A DNA stretch of 64,000 bases from CAZTTH01 sp964615975 (GCA_964615975.1 CAZTTH010000008.1:41122-105121); one strand, 5' to 3'. Positions 34,912 through 45,099 are shown, counted from the stretch's first letter. The notes: generated from the letters alone by a model not told the origin. Numbers and translations are program-made.

Positions 34912-35423
34912 TTTCGTTTACCTTTCTTTCCTTGAGTGCTTACTCATCGGATCGGATGCAAGTAACTCTTTGCCGTAAAAGCAATTATCCGGCATATCGC
35001 ATTAAGTCATTTTGGTCTCAAGACCAAAGCGTAATCATTACAGACTGCTGAAGGGGGATGACACATTTTTTTTCACTCATAGAATTTTAATTCACCAATC
35101 AATTAACTGCCTGGAAGCCCTTCTCGGCTTTTCCCGCTGACGTAAACCGATACGAATGTGTGCTTTCTGAGACCTACCCTGATTGGTTATACCCTCAATA
35201 ATGATTTATGTTGCAATTCCCACTTCCAATATTGGGAAGGGAATCATCTCTCAGTAATATCTCTTCAGGGAGAACAGTATCGACCGCGTATAACACCACA
35301 GAGAGGTCCTGAGCCTGACATTACATGTTTAACGGCCATTATTTGAAAGATTGGTGAACGGTTGTGCAACGGAGTGTGGATATTCGCAGAGAACCGCATT
35401 GATCAAAATCCCAGCTTGGATCT
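34912..35423. other. non-coding stretch between the HEAT gene and the tubulin-like gene
   Basis: About 510 bp. A 62-codon frame at 35158-35346 has no ribosome binding site or family features. A weak hairpin AAGCC-GGCTT lies near 35116-35131. I see no RNA gene or mobile element. Confidence 0.5.
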
Positions 35424-36524
35424 TTACAATTTACCAATCCGTTTTAAAACGCGAAGTATGTCGTCACCGCTGTTGCCGTGTGAGGCCGCGACGTCGCGAG
35501 CTTCCATGCCAAGGTCTACTTCTAATTTAGGCAAAGTCACATATTGGTCGACTGCTTTTTTTACTCGGGTTCGTTTATGATGACCGGAAATTTGATTGAA
35601 ATCATCGACTAATTCGAGCGGTTTACGTGAATATAATACCGACACGGTAATCAAGGGTTTCTTTATTTGTGGATTGTGGATTACACTGTAAATCGGCGAC
35701 ACTCCATCCGTGGCAAAAAAATCAATAATATCATAAAACTTTGAGGTTAATTCGGGATCAGGCAATTCCAATAGGAACAGCGCTTCAATTGCTCCTTCTG
35801 GCGCCAACAACAATGGATTATGATGATTTTGATATTGGGTTCCAAACGACTTATTGGGATCAAATACAAACTGACAAAAGTGATTAAAATATGGCTTGCT
35901 TTTGTACAGCGAAAAATCTTCGTGATCAATATTGCCATCCAGATTGGCAAGCTTAGCGTTTTTATCCGGAATAATGAGAAATTGCCGCAAGGAATCGATT
36001 ACCATTTCATTATATGTTTTTTCAGCCAATCTTTCTGTGAACTTTACCCGGTTCGAGAATAATACCATATTTCCCGTATTTCCAGTATCGATGGCTGCGG
36101 AAACCGGACCTTGTAAAAATATCAAGGTATTATCAACATATTCAGATGCTTCCAATTCTGGATATGGAAGAACAAACACAAACATGGTTTTGTTCGCTAG
36201 GGGTATGGTTTCATTCCCACTCAATCTTTCAAGTATTTGCGAGCAGATCCCATTGCCGGTGCCACCGCCTGTAGAACTAAAAACGATGTTGCCTCGTATA
36301 ATTTCAAGAAGTTTATCGCTGATGGAATGGTATGCCTCTCGACCAATCTGGGGTTCTTTCCTGGCGCCCTTGAATTGATCCTTATATGAATGGATGACTG
36401 CCCGTATTTTTTCCTGTGCGGCCACCTTGTCCAGTTCCACCTCAGAAATATTCACAATTATCGCCTCACCATTATCCAATAATGAAGCCAACTTGCTGCC
36501 TGCTCCGCCGATGCCAATACTCAT
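35424..36524 (-). CDS. tubulin/FtsZ-superfamily GTPase, TubZ-like
   Basis: A 366-residue protein. Seen directly: MSIGIGGAGSKLAS at the N-terminus (the T1 nucleotide loop), the tubulin signature FSSTGGGTGNGICSQIL near residues 82-98 (T4 loop GGGTGNG), a central helix like H7 (YNEMVIDSLRQFLI), and GNIDHEDF just after it, which lines up with the T7 catalytic loop NxDFADV of FtsZ. Thus both halves of the polymer-dependent GTPase site look intact. The C-terminus is basic, ending DDILRVLKRIGKL, without the FtsZ tail motif with Pro and Phe. GGAGGG precedes the ATG and overlaps the end of the upstream winged-helix gene, 3 bp away. No ftsA, ftsQ or mur gene is near. Context and length suggest a DNA-segregating TubZ filament rather than the division FtsZ; sure of the superfamily, less of the role. 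Confidence 0.72.
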   Translation of the reverse strand: MSIGIGGAGSKLASLLDNGEAIIVNISEVELDKVAAQEKIRAVIHSYKDQFKGARKEPQIGREAYHSISDKLLEIIRGNIVFSSTGGGTGNGICSQILERLSGNETIPLANKTMFVFVLPYPELEASEYVDNTLIFLQGPVSAAIDTGNTGNMVLFSNRVKFTERLAEKTYNEMVIDSLRQFLIIPDKNAKLANLDGNIDHEDFSLYKSKPYFNHFCQFVFDPNKSFGTQYQNHHNPLLLAPEGAIEALFLLELPDPELTSKFYDIIDFFATDGVSPIYSVIHNPQIKKPLITVSVLYSRKPLELVDDFNQISGHHKRTRVKKAVDQYVTLPKLEVDLGMEARDVAASHGNSGDDILRVLKRIGKL

Positions 36525-36527
36525 GTT

Positions 36528-36866
36528 TTAGCCCTCCAGAAAAAGAGATGATTTGGTGGTGAATGATCGTTGTTTTATTAATATTTCCAATGCTTTTGCG
36601 CCTTCCTTGGTGATATAAAGATTGCGCCGATTTTGCTCCAATAGAATGGCAATAAAACACAGCAGTGAAAGCGATTCGATATATGTCATTGCAGATTGTT
36701 TTGTACGCGTTATTTGCCAATGTTTAAGATCATCAAAAACATTGGTAATATTGTACTTGATTTTTTTGTTCTCTGCCTGAGCCACCCAGCAAAGTATATG
36801 AAAGTGACATTCTTTAAGCTGCCCAATCTGTTTTGTCATCAAATCTGTTGGTGTCACTGGTGCCAT
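36528..36866 (-). CDS. small winged-helix protein, TubR-like
   Basis: A 112-residue protein whose pattern fits a winged helix-turn-helix: helix with FHILCWVAQAENKK, a middle helix FDDLKHWQ, a recognition-type helix ITRTKQSAMTYIESLSLLCF, and a wing with NRRNLYITKEGAKALEIL. AGGAG lies just ahead of the ATG. It is followed after 3 bp by the tubulin-like gene, whose ribosome binding site is inside its last codons, so the two are made together. Upstream lie a promoter and an iteron array. In TubZRC plasmid partition systems a 100-110 residue winged-helix TubR binds repeats upstream of its own gene and links them to TubZ. A plain transcription regulator is the alternative. Confidence 0.62.
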   Translation of the reverse strand: MAPVTPTDLMTKQIGQLKECHFHILCWVAQAENKKIKYNITNVFDDLKHWQITRTKQSAMTYIESLSLLCFIAILLEQNRRNLYITKEGAKALEILIKQRSFTTKSSLFLEG

Positions 36867-36921
36867 TACTCCTAATTATTGTCCCATCAATTGGATTATT
36901 GCACAATAAATTACCTTTTAA

Positions 36922-36949
36922 TTTATAACTTCTTCCCAAAAAACATCAA
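36922..36949 (-). promoter_or_regulatory. candidate promoter of the winged-helix / tubulin-like operon
   Basis: On the minus strand TTGATG (36949-36944) and TATAAA (36927-36922) are 16 bp apart, about 55 bp ahead of the winged-helix start codon. The iteron array lies directly upstream of the -35, so a protein bound there could repress or organise this promoter. Confidence 0.45.
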
Positions 36950-36970
36950 TAGCCAAGCAATATATTTTTA

Positions 36971-37030
36971 ATATACTGAACTATACTATACTAAAGATAT
37001 AAGAACTATACTAAACTATAGTTAACTACT
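36971..37030. repeat. AT-rich iteron array, candidate partition centromere/operator
   Basis: GAACTATACTA occurs at 36978-36988 and again at 37003-37013, exactly 25 bp apart. The core AACTATA occurs a third time at 37014-37020, where it forms the perfect palindrome AACTATAGTT (37014-37023), followed by a related AACTACT at 37024-37030. Further ATACT and TACTA words fill the gaps. The array lies upstream of the winged-helix gene and its promoter, the place of tubC in TubZRC loci. Two TTAATGGGT copies (37030 and 37089) lie just beyond. Confidence 0.6.
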
Positions 37031-37238
37031 TAATGGGTTGAGTCAAATCAAAAAGCTTGCTCGATTGATTAAGTGAAACGATGAAAATTTAATGGGTAAG
37101 GTTTAAGTTTAGGTTGAAGAATATTGGGTAGATGAGATTATAGATAAAAATCTTGTATTTGTTTGATGACAGAGTAAGATAAATTCACTTCATCGTTGTT
37201 TGTTTCATAATAGAGAAATTTTATCCCTTCTGATGCGC

Positions 37239-37637
37239 ATGAATTACACAAGCACAGTTCGCGAATTTACTTTGGCATGTAATGACAATCTGCCCGAATA
37301 TCCGATCCAAATTTCTCCAACTCAAATTTCTTTCATAAAACAAATGATCGATGATGAAATGAGAGAATTGTCTGAAGCCGGTACTGTTCCTGAACAAGCT
37401 GATGCCTTAATTGATGCCATTTATTACCTTTGTGATTGTGCGGTGAAGCATGGGATTAATCTGGATCCGTTATTTTCTATCGTTCATGCTGCCAATATGG
37501 AAAAAGTTATAAATGGCAAAGTCATCAGACGTGAAGATGGCAAAATAATGAAACCCGAAGATTGGCAAGACCCTAAACCGCTTTTGGAAGGTGAAATCTC
37601 TCGTCAACTCGCTGATGGCGCATTTAACAATTACTAA
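37239..37637 (+). CDS. MazG-like / PRA-PH-like nucleotide pyrophosphohydrolase
   Basis: From this ATG the product is 132 residues (an in-frame ATG at 37233 and a TTG at 37200 are alternatives; none has a ribosome binding site). It begins STVREFTLACN and carries DDEMRELSEAG, then EQADALIDAIYYLCDCAVKHG, matching the EExxE ... ExxD metal-binding pattern of all-alpha NTP pyrophosphohydrolases, and ends with MEKVINGKVIRREDGKIMKPEDWQDP, a tail shared by phage and bacterial relatives. Such enzymes hydrolyse (d)NTPs to monophosphates. It is divergent from the winged-helix/tubulin-like operon across the iterons, and may belong to the same acquired block. Confidence 0.72.
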   Translation: MNYTSTVREFTLACNDNLPEYPIQISPTQISFIKQMIDDEMRELSEAGTVPEQADALIDAIYYLCDCAVKHGINLDPLFSIVHAANMEKVINGKVIRREDGKIMKPEDWQDPKPLLEGEISRQLADGAFNNY

Positions 37638-38360
37638 AATTTCAATTCATAAAATGAGCGAGAGCTGAATGACCTGATTCATTCAGAGTTTTAGTTAGGA
37701 GGTATTGTAAACATGATTGTTTCGCCATGCCGGTATAAAAGTAGGCAGGAAAAATAGAGTAATTTTTAATCACTGAATACCAGTTCAACATTGATCATCA
37801 TGTTGATTGATTTGCATAAGCATATATGATGCTATGGGATCAAATGACAATAAATTTTGGCTTTTTGCATCAATTATTTAATCCTGCCAGAAATAGGTAT
37901 ACATGGTAAATCGAATAGAAAGATGCACCTGGATTCACCCGATATTTTATTGTAACACATTGAAAATAAGTTTGTTATGAGTTTAACCAAGACTTTGTTA
38001 ACAGCAATATCAGCCATGAAAAATGAGAAAGTTATAAAATAGCTAAGAAATTTATTAAAAAATAATTTTTCTGGTTTGCACGGGAACTTTCGCCACAATA
38101 TATTCACCGCCGGTTATCGTTAATCGGGAAATATTTTAAACTGCCAATCCATTTCTATGAGTTTATGTACGAGGTGCCAAGCATGTCGGTTGAACGAACT
38201 AGTTTTTTGAGATGGAGCAATTCACGGATTGGAATGCAAGATAGCACATGTCCAAAAGGTATTGTGATCTCATTATTACAGAAGAAGAATTGACAAATAT
38301 GGCAAAAAAGGCACACTGCACTTTCTACTGGAATTGGATATCAAATAGAGGACCAAGCGC
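37638..38360. other. spacer before the TpsB gene, with a mini-ORF carrying a strong ribosome binding site
   Basis: About 720 bp without a normal gene. The only notable item is AGGAGGT at 37697-37703 placed 9 bp before ATG at 37713, which opens a 14-codon frame (MIVSPCRYKSRQEK) ending at TAG 37755-37757. Short inverted words such as GCATATATGATGC near 37820 and an AT-rich stretch follow. The promoter of the TpsB gene should lie in the last 200 bp. Confidence 0.4.
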
Positions 38361-40514
38361 ATGTCACTAAAGAGCACCATAAATATCCTGCGAAAACATC
38401 CGCTCTTAACCAGTTTGGTAATACTCATTATGCTATTGGCAATCGGCGCCTCTCAAATTACCAGTAAAAAAGCCGATAAGGAATTACAGAAAGCTCAGGT
38501 ACTGCGCACACAAGCTCAAGATAAAGTTGATAAGTTAAAAACTGAACTCAACAGCTTACTGAAACAGGAGCAAGATGCCATAGCCGAATTAAACTCTCTC
38601 ACCAAATTAGCTGCTCAAGCTCAATCTCCAGAAGAACGCAAGGAAGCAACTCGAAATATGGCGGTTGCTGAAAAAAACGCGCGAAAAATTACCAAGAATG
38701 TTCGTGATCTGCGCGAAGATCTCGCTGCAGCGGAACAGGACAATGAGAACGCTCAACGTCGTTTAACTGAGGCGATTGCCCTGGTCCAGGAAGCCACCCG
38801 TTTGGAAGCAGCACAGGCTGCTCAGGAATTTAGTGCCAATCAGGAAAGTCAGCAAAAGGCAAGCCAGGCCGAACTGGAGAAACAAAAAAGCATCGATCAA
38901 AAGGAGGCACAAAAATTAGCCAAGGAACAAGAACGTCAGGTTGAACTTGCAGAAAGGGAAGCGCTGAACAAAAGAGCTGATGCCGAAAAACTGGCGAAAA
39001 AAGAAGCCGAAATAATTGCTGCAAAAATGAGCGCGCAAGAACAAGAAGCGAATCGGTTAATCGAGCAGCGAAACAGATTGATTGATACGATCAATTCAAC
39101 TTTGGATGACACGACAAAAGCGCGCAAGAAACACTGGTTAGATGCTCTTGTAAGCGTAGAAAAGGATATGGTTAATGCTGAAACTGCTCTGACCCAAAAT
39201 TCCCAACAGATTAAAGATTTGCAAAAGCTTGTTGACCAAATTGAAACACAACAACGTTCTGTAATCGCGGATATAGCCGAACGCAGTAAAACTGCGGCAA
39301 TCGCCACTACTGTTGGCGAGCGGGAAGAAGCCAATAAACAACTTGGTTTGGTTGAATCACAAGCGATAAAATTGAGTCGAGATCTGCAATCTACACGAGA
39401 TCGGCTAGAACAGGCACGACGCTTTGGCGATGATTCACAGTTGAGAAAAGCGGATGTTAGTTCTCAACACGCTGCAATGCGTCAGCAATTGGCTCGCATC
39501 GATAGTGAAATGGGGAAACAACGTCAAGAATATCAATCTCACATGCAAAGTGCCACTCAAGAACAATTGGAACAAATGTTGGTTGAGATAAGTGATCGTG
39601 AAAAGCAACGAATTGCAATGGAAAAAGCGGCTGTTGAAGAAGCGGAATTGGCACGTCGCGAGATGCAAAAGCAAGCCAAAGAACAGGAACGTCTTGCGCT
39701 GCAAGCTCAAAAAGAAATAGAAAAGCAGCATAAGGAAGCTGAAGAATCTGCACGTGCCCTAGCAAAAGCACAGGAAAAAGCTGAAATACAAGCAATTCAG
39801 GAAGAAGCACGCCGGATTAAGGAAGCTGAAAAACAGGCTGAAGCTATGCGAATCCAAGCAGAAAAAGCAGCACAGGCTCAGGCCAAGGCAGCAGAGAAAG
39901 AACAAAAAGAAGAAATGCGTCGGTTGCAGGAAATTCAAGAAAAAGCTGAAATTCAACTACGTGATGCAGAGAAAACAGCCATGAAAATTGCTGCGGAAAA
40001 AGAACGTGCATTAGCTGATGCCGCTAAGGAACAAGCACGCTTAACCAAGGAAGCCGAGAGGAAAATCACCGAAGAGGCGGAGAAGCAACGTCAGGCGATC
40101 GAAGCTGCCGCCAGAGAGAAGGAAAAACAGGAAAATGAAGCCCGGATACGATTGGAAAAAGATCGTGTTGAAGCGGAAAAATTAGCGCGTCAAAAAATTG
40201 CAGAGGAAGAAAGGTTGGCTAGAGAAGCAGCTAAAGAGAAAGACCGCCAGATTAAATTGGCTCGAGAGCAAATGGAGAAAGAAAAAAGAGAAGCGGAACA
40301 AATTGCCCAAGAGATGGCAGAAAACGCGAAAAAGGAAGCACAAAAAGTCCGAGAGCTTGAAGAAGAAAAACGCAAGGCGATCGAATTACAAAACTTAGCA
40401 AAAGTAACTGCTCCTCAATCTAAACCTAAAGCGGATGACCAATTAAAAGCAGGACAAACTTTGGAAAAAGCGCAAAAAGAAGCTGTTGAAATTACGGAAA
40501 AAATGGAAAAGGAG
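38361..40514 (+). CDS. TpsB-type transporter with giant coiled coil, N-terminal part (to assembly gap)
   Basis: The first 718 codons of a protein that continues beyond a false gap. After a basic start, residues 14-30 (PLLTSLVILIMLLAIGA) form a membrane helix or signal; AIGA-S could be cut by signal peptidase, so it is unclear whether the protein stays anchored in the inner membrane. From about residue 35 the sequence is almost wholly Ala/Glu/Lys/Gln-rich heptad coil with TolA-like runs (EKAEIQAIQEEARRIKEAEK; AAKEQARLTKEAERKITEEA). GAGG lies about ten bases before the ATG. The 55 bases ending at 40514 recur right after the gap in the same reading frame. Confidence 0.85.
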
Positions 40515-40614
40515 NNNNNNNNNNNNNNNNNNNNNNNNNNNNNNNNNNNNNNNNNNNNNNNNNNNNNNNNNNNNNNNNNNNNNNNNNNNNNNNNNNNNNN
40601 NNNNNNNNNNNNNN
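40515..40614. other. assembly gap, 100 N (probably artefactual)
   Basis: A run of 100 N of conventional size. The 55 bases before it (40460-40514) equal the 55 bases after it (40615-40669), so the two contigs overlap and the gap should vanish on merging. Removing 155 bases keeps the frame, because the two flanking frames differ by the same two positions. Confidence 0.9.
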
Positions 40615-43600
40615 TTTGGAAAAAGCGCAAAAAGAAGCTGTTGAAATTACGGAAAAAATGGAAAAGGAGCGCTTGAAGGCAGAAAAACAAAAACAAAAGG
40701 AAATGTCCGAAGCGGCGGAAAAGGCGGAAAAAGAACTCCAAAAGCAGGAAAAAGAAATGACGAAAGCTGCTGCAGCGGCTTCAATTGCTGCCGAGAAGGA
40801 ACGATTGAAACAAGAAGGTAAAAAGCCAAAAGAATTAACCGATCAGGTGTCTCCTATGATTGCCGCAGCCACAAATACCGAATCAGCACCGGCAGATCAA
40901 TTGTCACCCCGGGAGATAGAAAAATTACGCCGCAATTACGAACAAGCGGGAGCTCGTTACAATCAATCCCAAAGTAACGCTGCGGATCAGGCGCGCCGCA
41001 TCGATGAATATCAGTTCAAAATCAAATCCTTGGAAGACTTGGAAGTTGAAGGTGAAGCTGAAGTTGTCAGGCTGGATGATGCAGTTAAAAATGCATTAGA
41101 TCGCGACATGAAAAAATCAGCTCAGAAAGAACGCAAGGAAGCTCAAAAGAAGGTAGCTGATTATCGCAGGCAACTCAAAGCCTATCGAGATGATCTCGCG
41201 GATACGGTCAAAAAAGCTACCTCCGCACAAAAGGAACTTGAGCTTGCCAGTTCCGAATTGCGCCAAGCAGAAAACAAATATGCACCTTACCTGGTTTCAG
41301 AACGTAAACTGGAAGATTTGGAACAGGCTGAATTAAGGGCCAAGGAAGAAACGAAGCAACAAGCAGAGTTGCGGCGACAGCAGGAAAATATTGCTAAAGA
41401 ATTGGAACGCCGCAAGAAACAGGAGGCTTTGCAATTAGCTGAGGCAAAAGAAAAAGAAGAACAATTAATCATGGCAGAAAAGGATAAGGAGCTTAAGGTC
41501 AATCGTGAGCTGGAAGAGCAAGAACGGCGGATGGCTCAGCTAGCCGCAGCGGAAAAAGAAAAAGCAGATGTCAGAGCTCAGCGCGAAGCCGAACGGATGG
41601 CCAGATTGTCAGCGAAGGAACAGGAGGAATTGGATCGAGAGAAGAAAAAGCGAGAATTGGAGGAAAAGCTTAAAGCCGAGACTGCAGCGCGTGAACTGGA
41701 TAAGGAGAAGCAGGCAATGGAGGAAGCGTTGTTGCGCAAAGAAAGCAAAGAGCTGGATGCGGCTTCTGATGATTCCCTTGCCCGTGAAGCGGCGGAACTA
41801 GCGATGCAGGCAACCGCAAAGAAGAGTCAGGATCAACAAACTGTTGGCACTGAACAATCAATGCGTGAAAAAGCGGCGGCTGAAGAAGCATTAAAACGTT
41901 TTAACCAAAAGAAAATCGAAGAAGAAAAGATTCGCAATGCATTGGTGGAAAAGGAAAAAGCGGCGGCGGAATTGGCATTGAAAAAAGCGGTTGAGGATAA
42001 ACGCATTCAATTGCAGGAAATGGGATTAAAAGCTTCAGCTATCGGGGGAGTGCCATCCGGTTCGCTGCCATCATCAGGTGGAATGCAGTACGATGAAATT
42101 GCCGATGCAAAAGCGCGCGCAGAATTAAAAGCGGCTGAAGATAAACTGCAACAAGCACAGGTCGAGCTTTACAATCTGGAAAATGAGATCGCTCCCCAAA
42201 GAATCAATTTAAAAAATATGGAGAATAAAGAACGGGAAGCAAAACAATTCTATGTGGAAATGACCAAACGAGCTGCTGCAGCCACCGCGGATGATTGGTC
42301 AAAAGTAATGAGTGAAATTGCGGTAGCGGAACAGAACGTAAATGCAGTCATGGAAGAACTGAAGGATGCTCGTTTTCAGGAAGCAAAAATGAATATTCAA
42401 ACAGTTCAAGCGAGAAAGAATGTCGAAGAAGCACGTGCCCGCTTGGAGATGGCACAAAAGAAATCAGCAGAAATACATGGTCTCAAAGCGATGATGGATA
42501 AAACGCGTCTGCAGCGCATGGCTTCCGACACAATCTATGATCGCGATATCAGTCAGCGTGATGCCGTGGAATTGGAAATGGAAATGAAATCCAAACAAGA
42601 AGTTAATAATGCAGAAATCACTTTCAATCAAGCGCAGGAAGCCGCTCACAAAGCGGAGCGAAACCTTGAGAATCTCCGCCTGACGGTGCGTGGGTTGCAG
42701 GATAAGGAACAGGAAGCCCGTGATGCCTACGCCCAAAAAACCCAGGAGGCCTTGTTAGCCAAAGGCAAGGATCAATGGTACAACGCATTGTCTCAAGTGC
42801 GTGATGCAGAAAGTAATGCCATGCAAATAATGAGCATATTGAAGGATTACCAAGATCAGGAAGCCAAGGCAGAACTGGAAGTAGGAAATACAGCCAAAGA
42901 CTTGGAGTTAGCGCGCAATCGCTTACAAATGGCACAACGATCAAATCAGATCTATGAGGAAGCGGCCCGGGAACGTATGGAGCGTGATCGTTTGCGTAAA
43001 ATCGAACTTGAAATGGCATCTACAAGAGCTCAGAAAGCAGGAGAAAAAACCGCGTCAGGCACTGCCGGACCTGATGGCGTTTCCTATCAAGGCGCCTGGC
43101 CGCCCAAATCAGAAGGCAAAGACGTAAATGCTCGCGCCTCGGAACCAGATGGCAAAAAATATGATATCAATTCCGTGGTGGTGACTGGTGATCGAGATGC
43201 TGTTTATGCGTTGAGCAACTGGTCGCAATATGAAAATGATGCGTTATATACCCCCATGTCAGAAGCAGATATCGAATCATTTCGCCAGCGTTTATTAAAG
43301 GATTTGCAGGATCAGGGTTATGTGTTCTCAACGGTATCGGTATATAAGCATTCGTTAAATCTTGGCTTTCTTAAATTCAGGGTACATGTGGGTAAGAAGG
43401 GAGATGTTACCGTGGTCGGCAATCGCTGGTACACCGCCAAGCAAATACTGGACTCCGCATCATGGGAAACAGGCGAAAAATTTAATTATCGCAAACTTTA
43501 TGCAAATCTTTTTGATTTCAATACTCGCCCTGATGTTCGTGTAAATACCAAGTTAATGCCCAAGGTTGATGAATTTGGGCAGCGTATCGTCGATGTTGAA

Positions 43601-44725
43601 ATGAGCATCGAGGATCATTTCCCGATCCATGGCTCATTAAGTCTGAGTAATACCGGATCCGATGAAACCGGAGATTGGCGGCTACGCTCCACGTTGCAGC
43701 ATCTGAATCTTACCAGGCGTAATGACATACTTTCGTTGGAATGGTTGACTGATCCGCAGGAGGTAAGTCAGGTTAATGCGTTTTCCGGAAGCTATTATTT
43801 ACCGATGGGCAAGGAGCGAGGTTTGACCTTGTATGCGGGGTATTCTGAATCGGATATCAATGACATTGAACCATTGATCGATGTCTTCGGCGAGGGCTAT
43901 TATGTTGGTACACAATATTCAAAAATATTGAAACAGACGGATGATTTTAATATGGATGCAACTTTTGGGTGGTTGTATCAATATTCACAAAATGAAGTCA
44001 CTTTTGGCAATAATACCCCAACAAACCGTGAAGTTACTCTTAGTATGCCAAGTTTAAGTATCGGGTATTCAGAGAAAGTTTTCGATAGTTTCAATGGTCG
44101 AAACTATTTGTCCAATACGCTTATCTTTAACTTCGAAGGAAAATTGGGCAGTTCAAATGCAGAGGAATTCCGTTTGAATACTCCGTCTGCTGAAGGAAAT
44201 TTTATTGTTGATCGGTTCCAATTTGCGCGTTATCAGCGTTTATTCACCGGCGAAAATGAACCAGGAAAATGGACCATGTTCCTGCGGGTAGACGCGCAAT
44301 TAGCGGATGATTCACTGGTGCCGGCCATGCAAAAAGGCATCGGTGGCGCAAACTCTGTCCGCGGGTATGAAGAACGTGAAGTCTCCGCTGATTCAGGTGT
44401 ATCGGGATCATTGGAATTGCATACGCCATTGGTCACAAACTTCATTCCCGGTTTAGTGCGTACCGATGAGTTTTTGGCCGCCAATCCAGAAGATTGGAAG
44501 ATGCATCGGCTGCAATTCATCGCCTTTTATGATTTTGGCCAGGCCCAGCAAACGGATCCGTTACCCGGCGAAAACAAAAGTGAGTCCATGTCCAGCATTG
44601 GCGCGGGGTTCCGTCTGGGGTTGACTAAATACACTCAGGTGCGGATGGATTATGGGTATCCTTTGGATAAAACCGATGCTTCTGATTCCGGTCGCAGCCA
44701 TCTCCAACTGCAATTGCAATTCTAA
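40615..44725 (+). CDS. TpsB/FhaC-family outer-membrane transporter with giant coiled coil, C-terminal part
   Basis: Merged with the upstream part this completes a 2069-residue protein. The coil continues to about merged residue 1510, then a Gly/Pro-rich linker leads into a full TpsB module of about 525 residues. YDINSVVVTGDRDAVYAL and the following SEADIESFRQRLLKDLQDQG region look like the first POTRA; VTVVGNRWYTAKQILDSASW the second. The 16-strand-type barrel has the KGIGGANSVRGYEERE loop-6 motif (VRGY at about 1946) and ends in an aromatic residue, LQLQLQF, as outer-membrane barrels do. TpsB proteins secrete one partner exoprotein through the outer membrane; the partner gene follows after 850 bp. 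Ordinary TpsB proteins have about 550 residues, so the coil is a roughly 1500-residue addition. Confidence 0.85.
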
Positions 44726-44764
44726 TACCTTTTGTTGAATGATTACATGGTTAAGGGGATGATT

Positions 44765-44893
44765 ATGAAAAACGCAAAAATTTTTATTAGATTGAAGTCG
44801 GTCGCTGCGTACTCATTAAGTACGATTAACGACCAACTTCTTCTCACAGTGAGCATGTCAACAGCGTTCAATCGGGGGATTGTTATCGCTTAG
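44765..44893 (+). CDS. possible small ORF after the TpsB gene
   Basis: A 42-codon frame with AAGGGG shortly before its ATG, beginning MKNAKIFIRLKSVAAYSLST. It has no recognised features, overlaps the hairpin at 44837-44910, and may not be translated. Confidence 0.25.
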   Translation: MKNAKIFIRLKSVAAYSLSTINDQLLLTVSMSTAFNRGIVIA

Positions 44894-44910
44894 CCTGCTG
44901 TGGGAAGAAG
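44837..44910 (+). other. long-armed hairpin after the TpsB gene
   Basis: CTTCTTCTCACAG (44837-44849) pairs with CTGTGGGAAGAAG (44898-44910) over 13 positions with one G-U pair. The 48-base loop can pair further (TGAGC with GCTTA). It is followed by AAATTTTATT. It may end TpsB transcription or process the tpsB-tpsA message. Confidence 0.4.
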
Positions 44911-45099
44911 AAATTTTATTGTTGGGACAGACACGATTGGCATAAAAAAAAAGACATGCCTTCGTGACTTTGCTGCTTTAAAGATTCACTTGCAATATGA
45001 GAGAAAACATCAATAAAACAGCAAGAGAGATGAACAAAGGCAAAAATAATTTTGATGTGAATGTGGAAGCAAACAAAAACAACACAAGCAGAAGAAGGG

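Noticed and set aside
35424..36524. Division protein FtsZ
   Set aside because: No ftsA, ftsQ or mur genes adjoin it, the FtsZ C-terminal tail motif is absent, and it is co-transcribed with a small winged-helix gene. It is kept only as an alternative.
36971..37030. CRISPR array
   Set aside because: The repeats are about 11 bp with irregular spacing, no spacers of constant size, and no cas genes are present.
37874..38107. 77-codon minus-strand frame rich in Phe/Leu
   Set aside because: AT-rich spacer translation without a ribosome binding site or family pattern.
38830..40375. Several minus-strand frames opposite the coiled coil
   Set aside because: They are Phe/Leu/Ser-rich mirror translations of the Lys/Glu/Gln codons of the coil.
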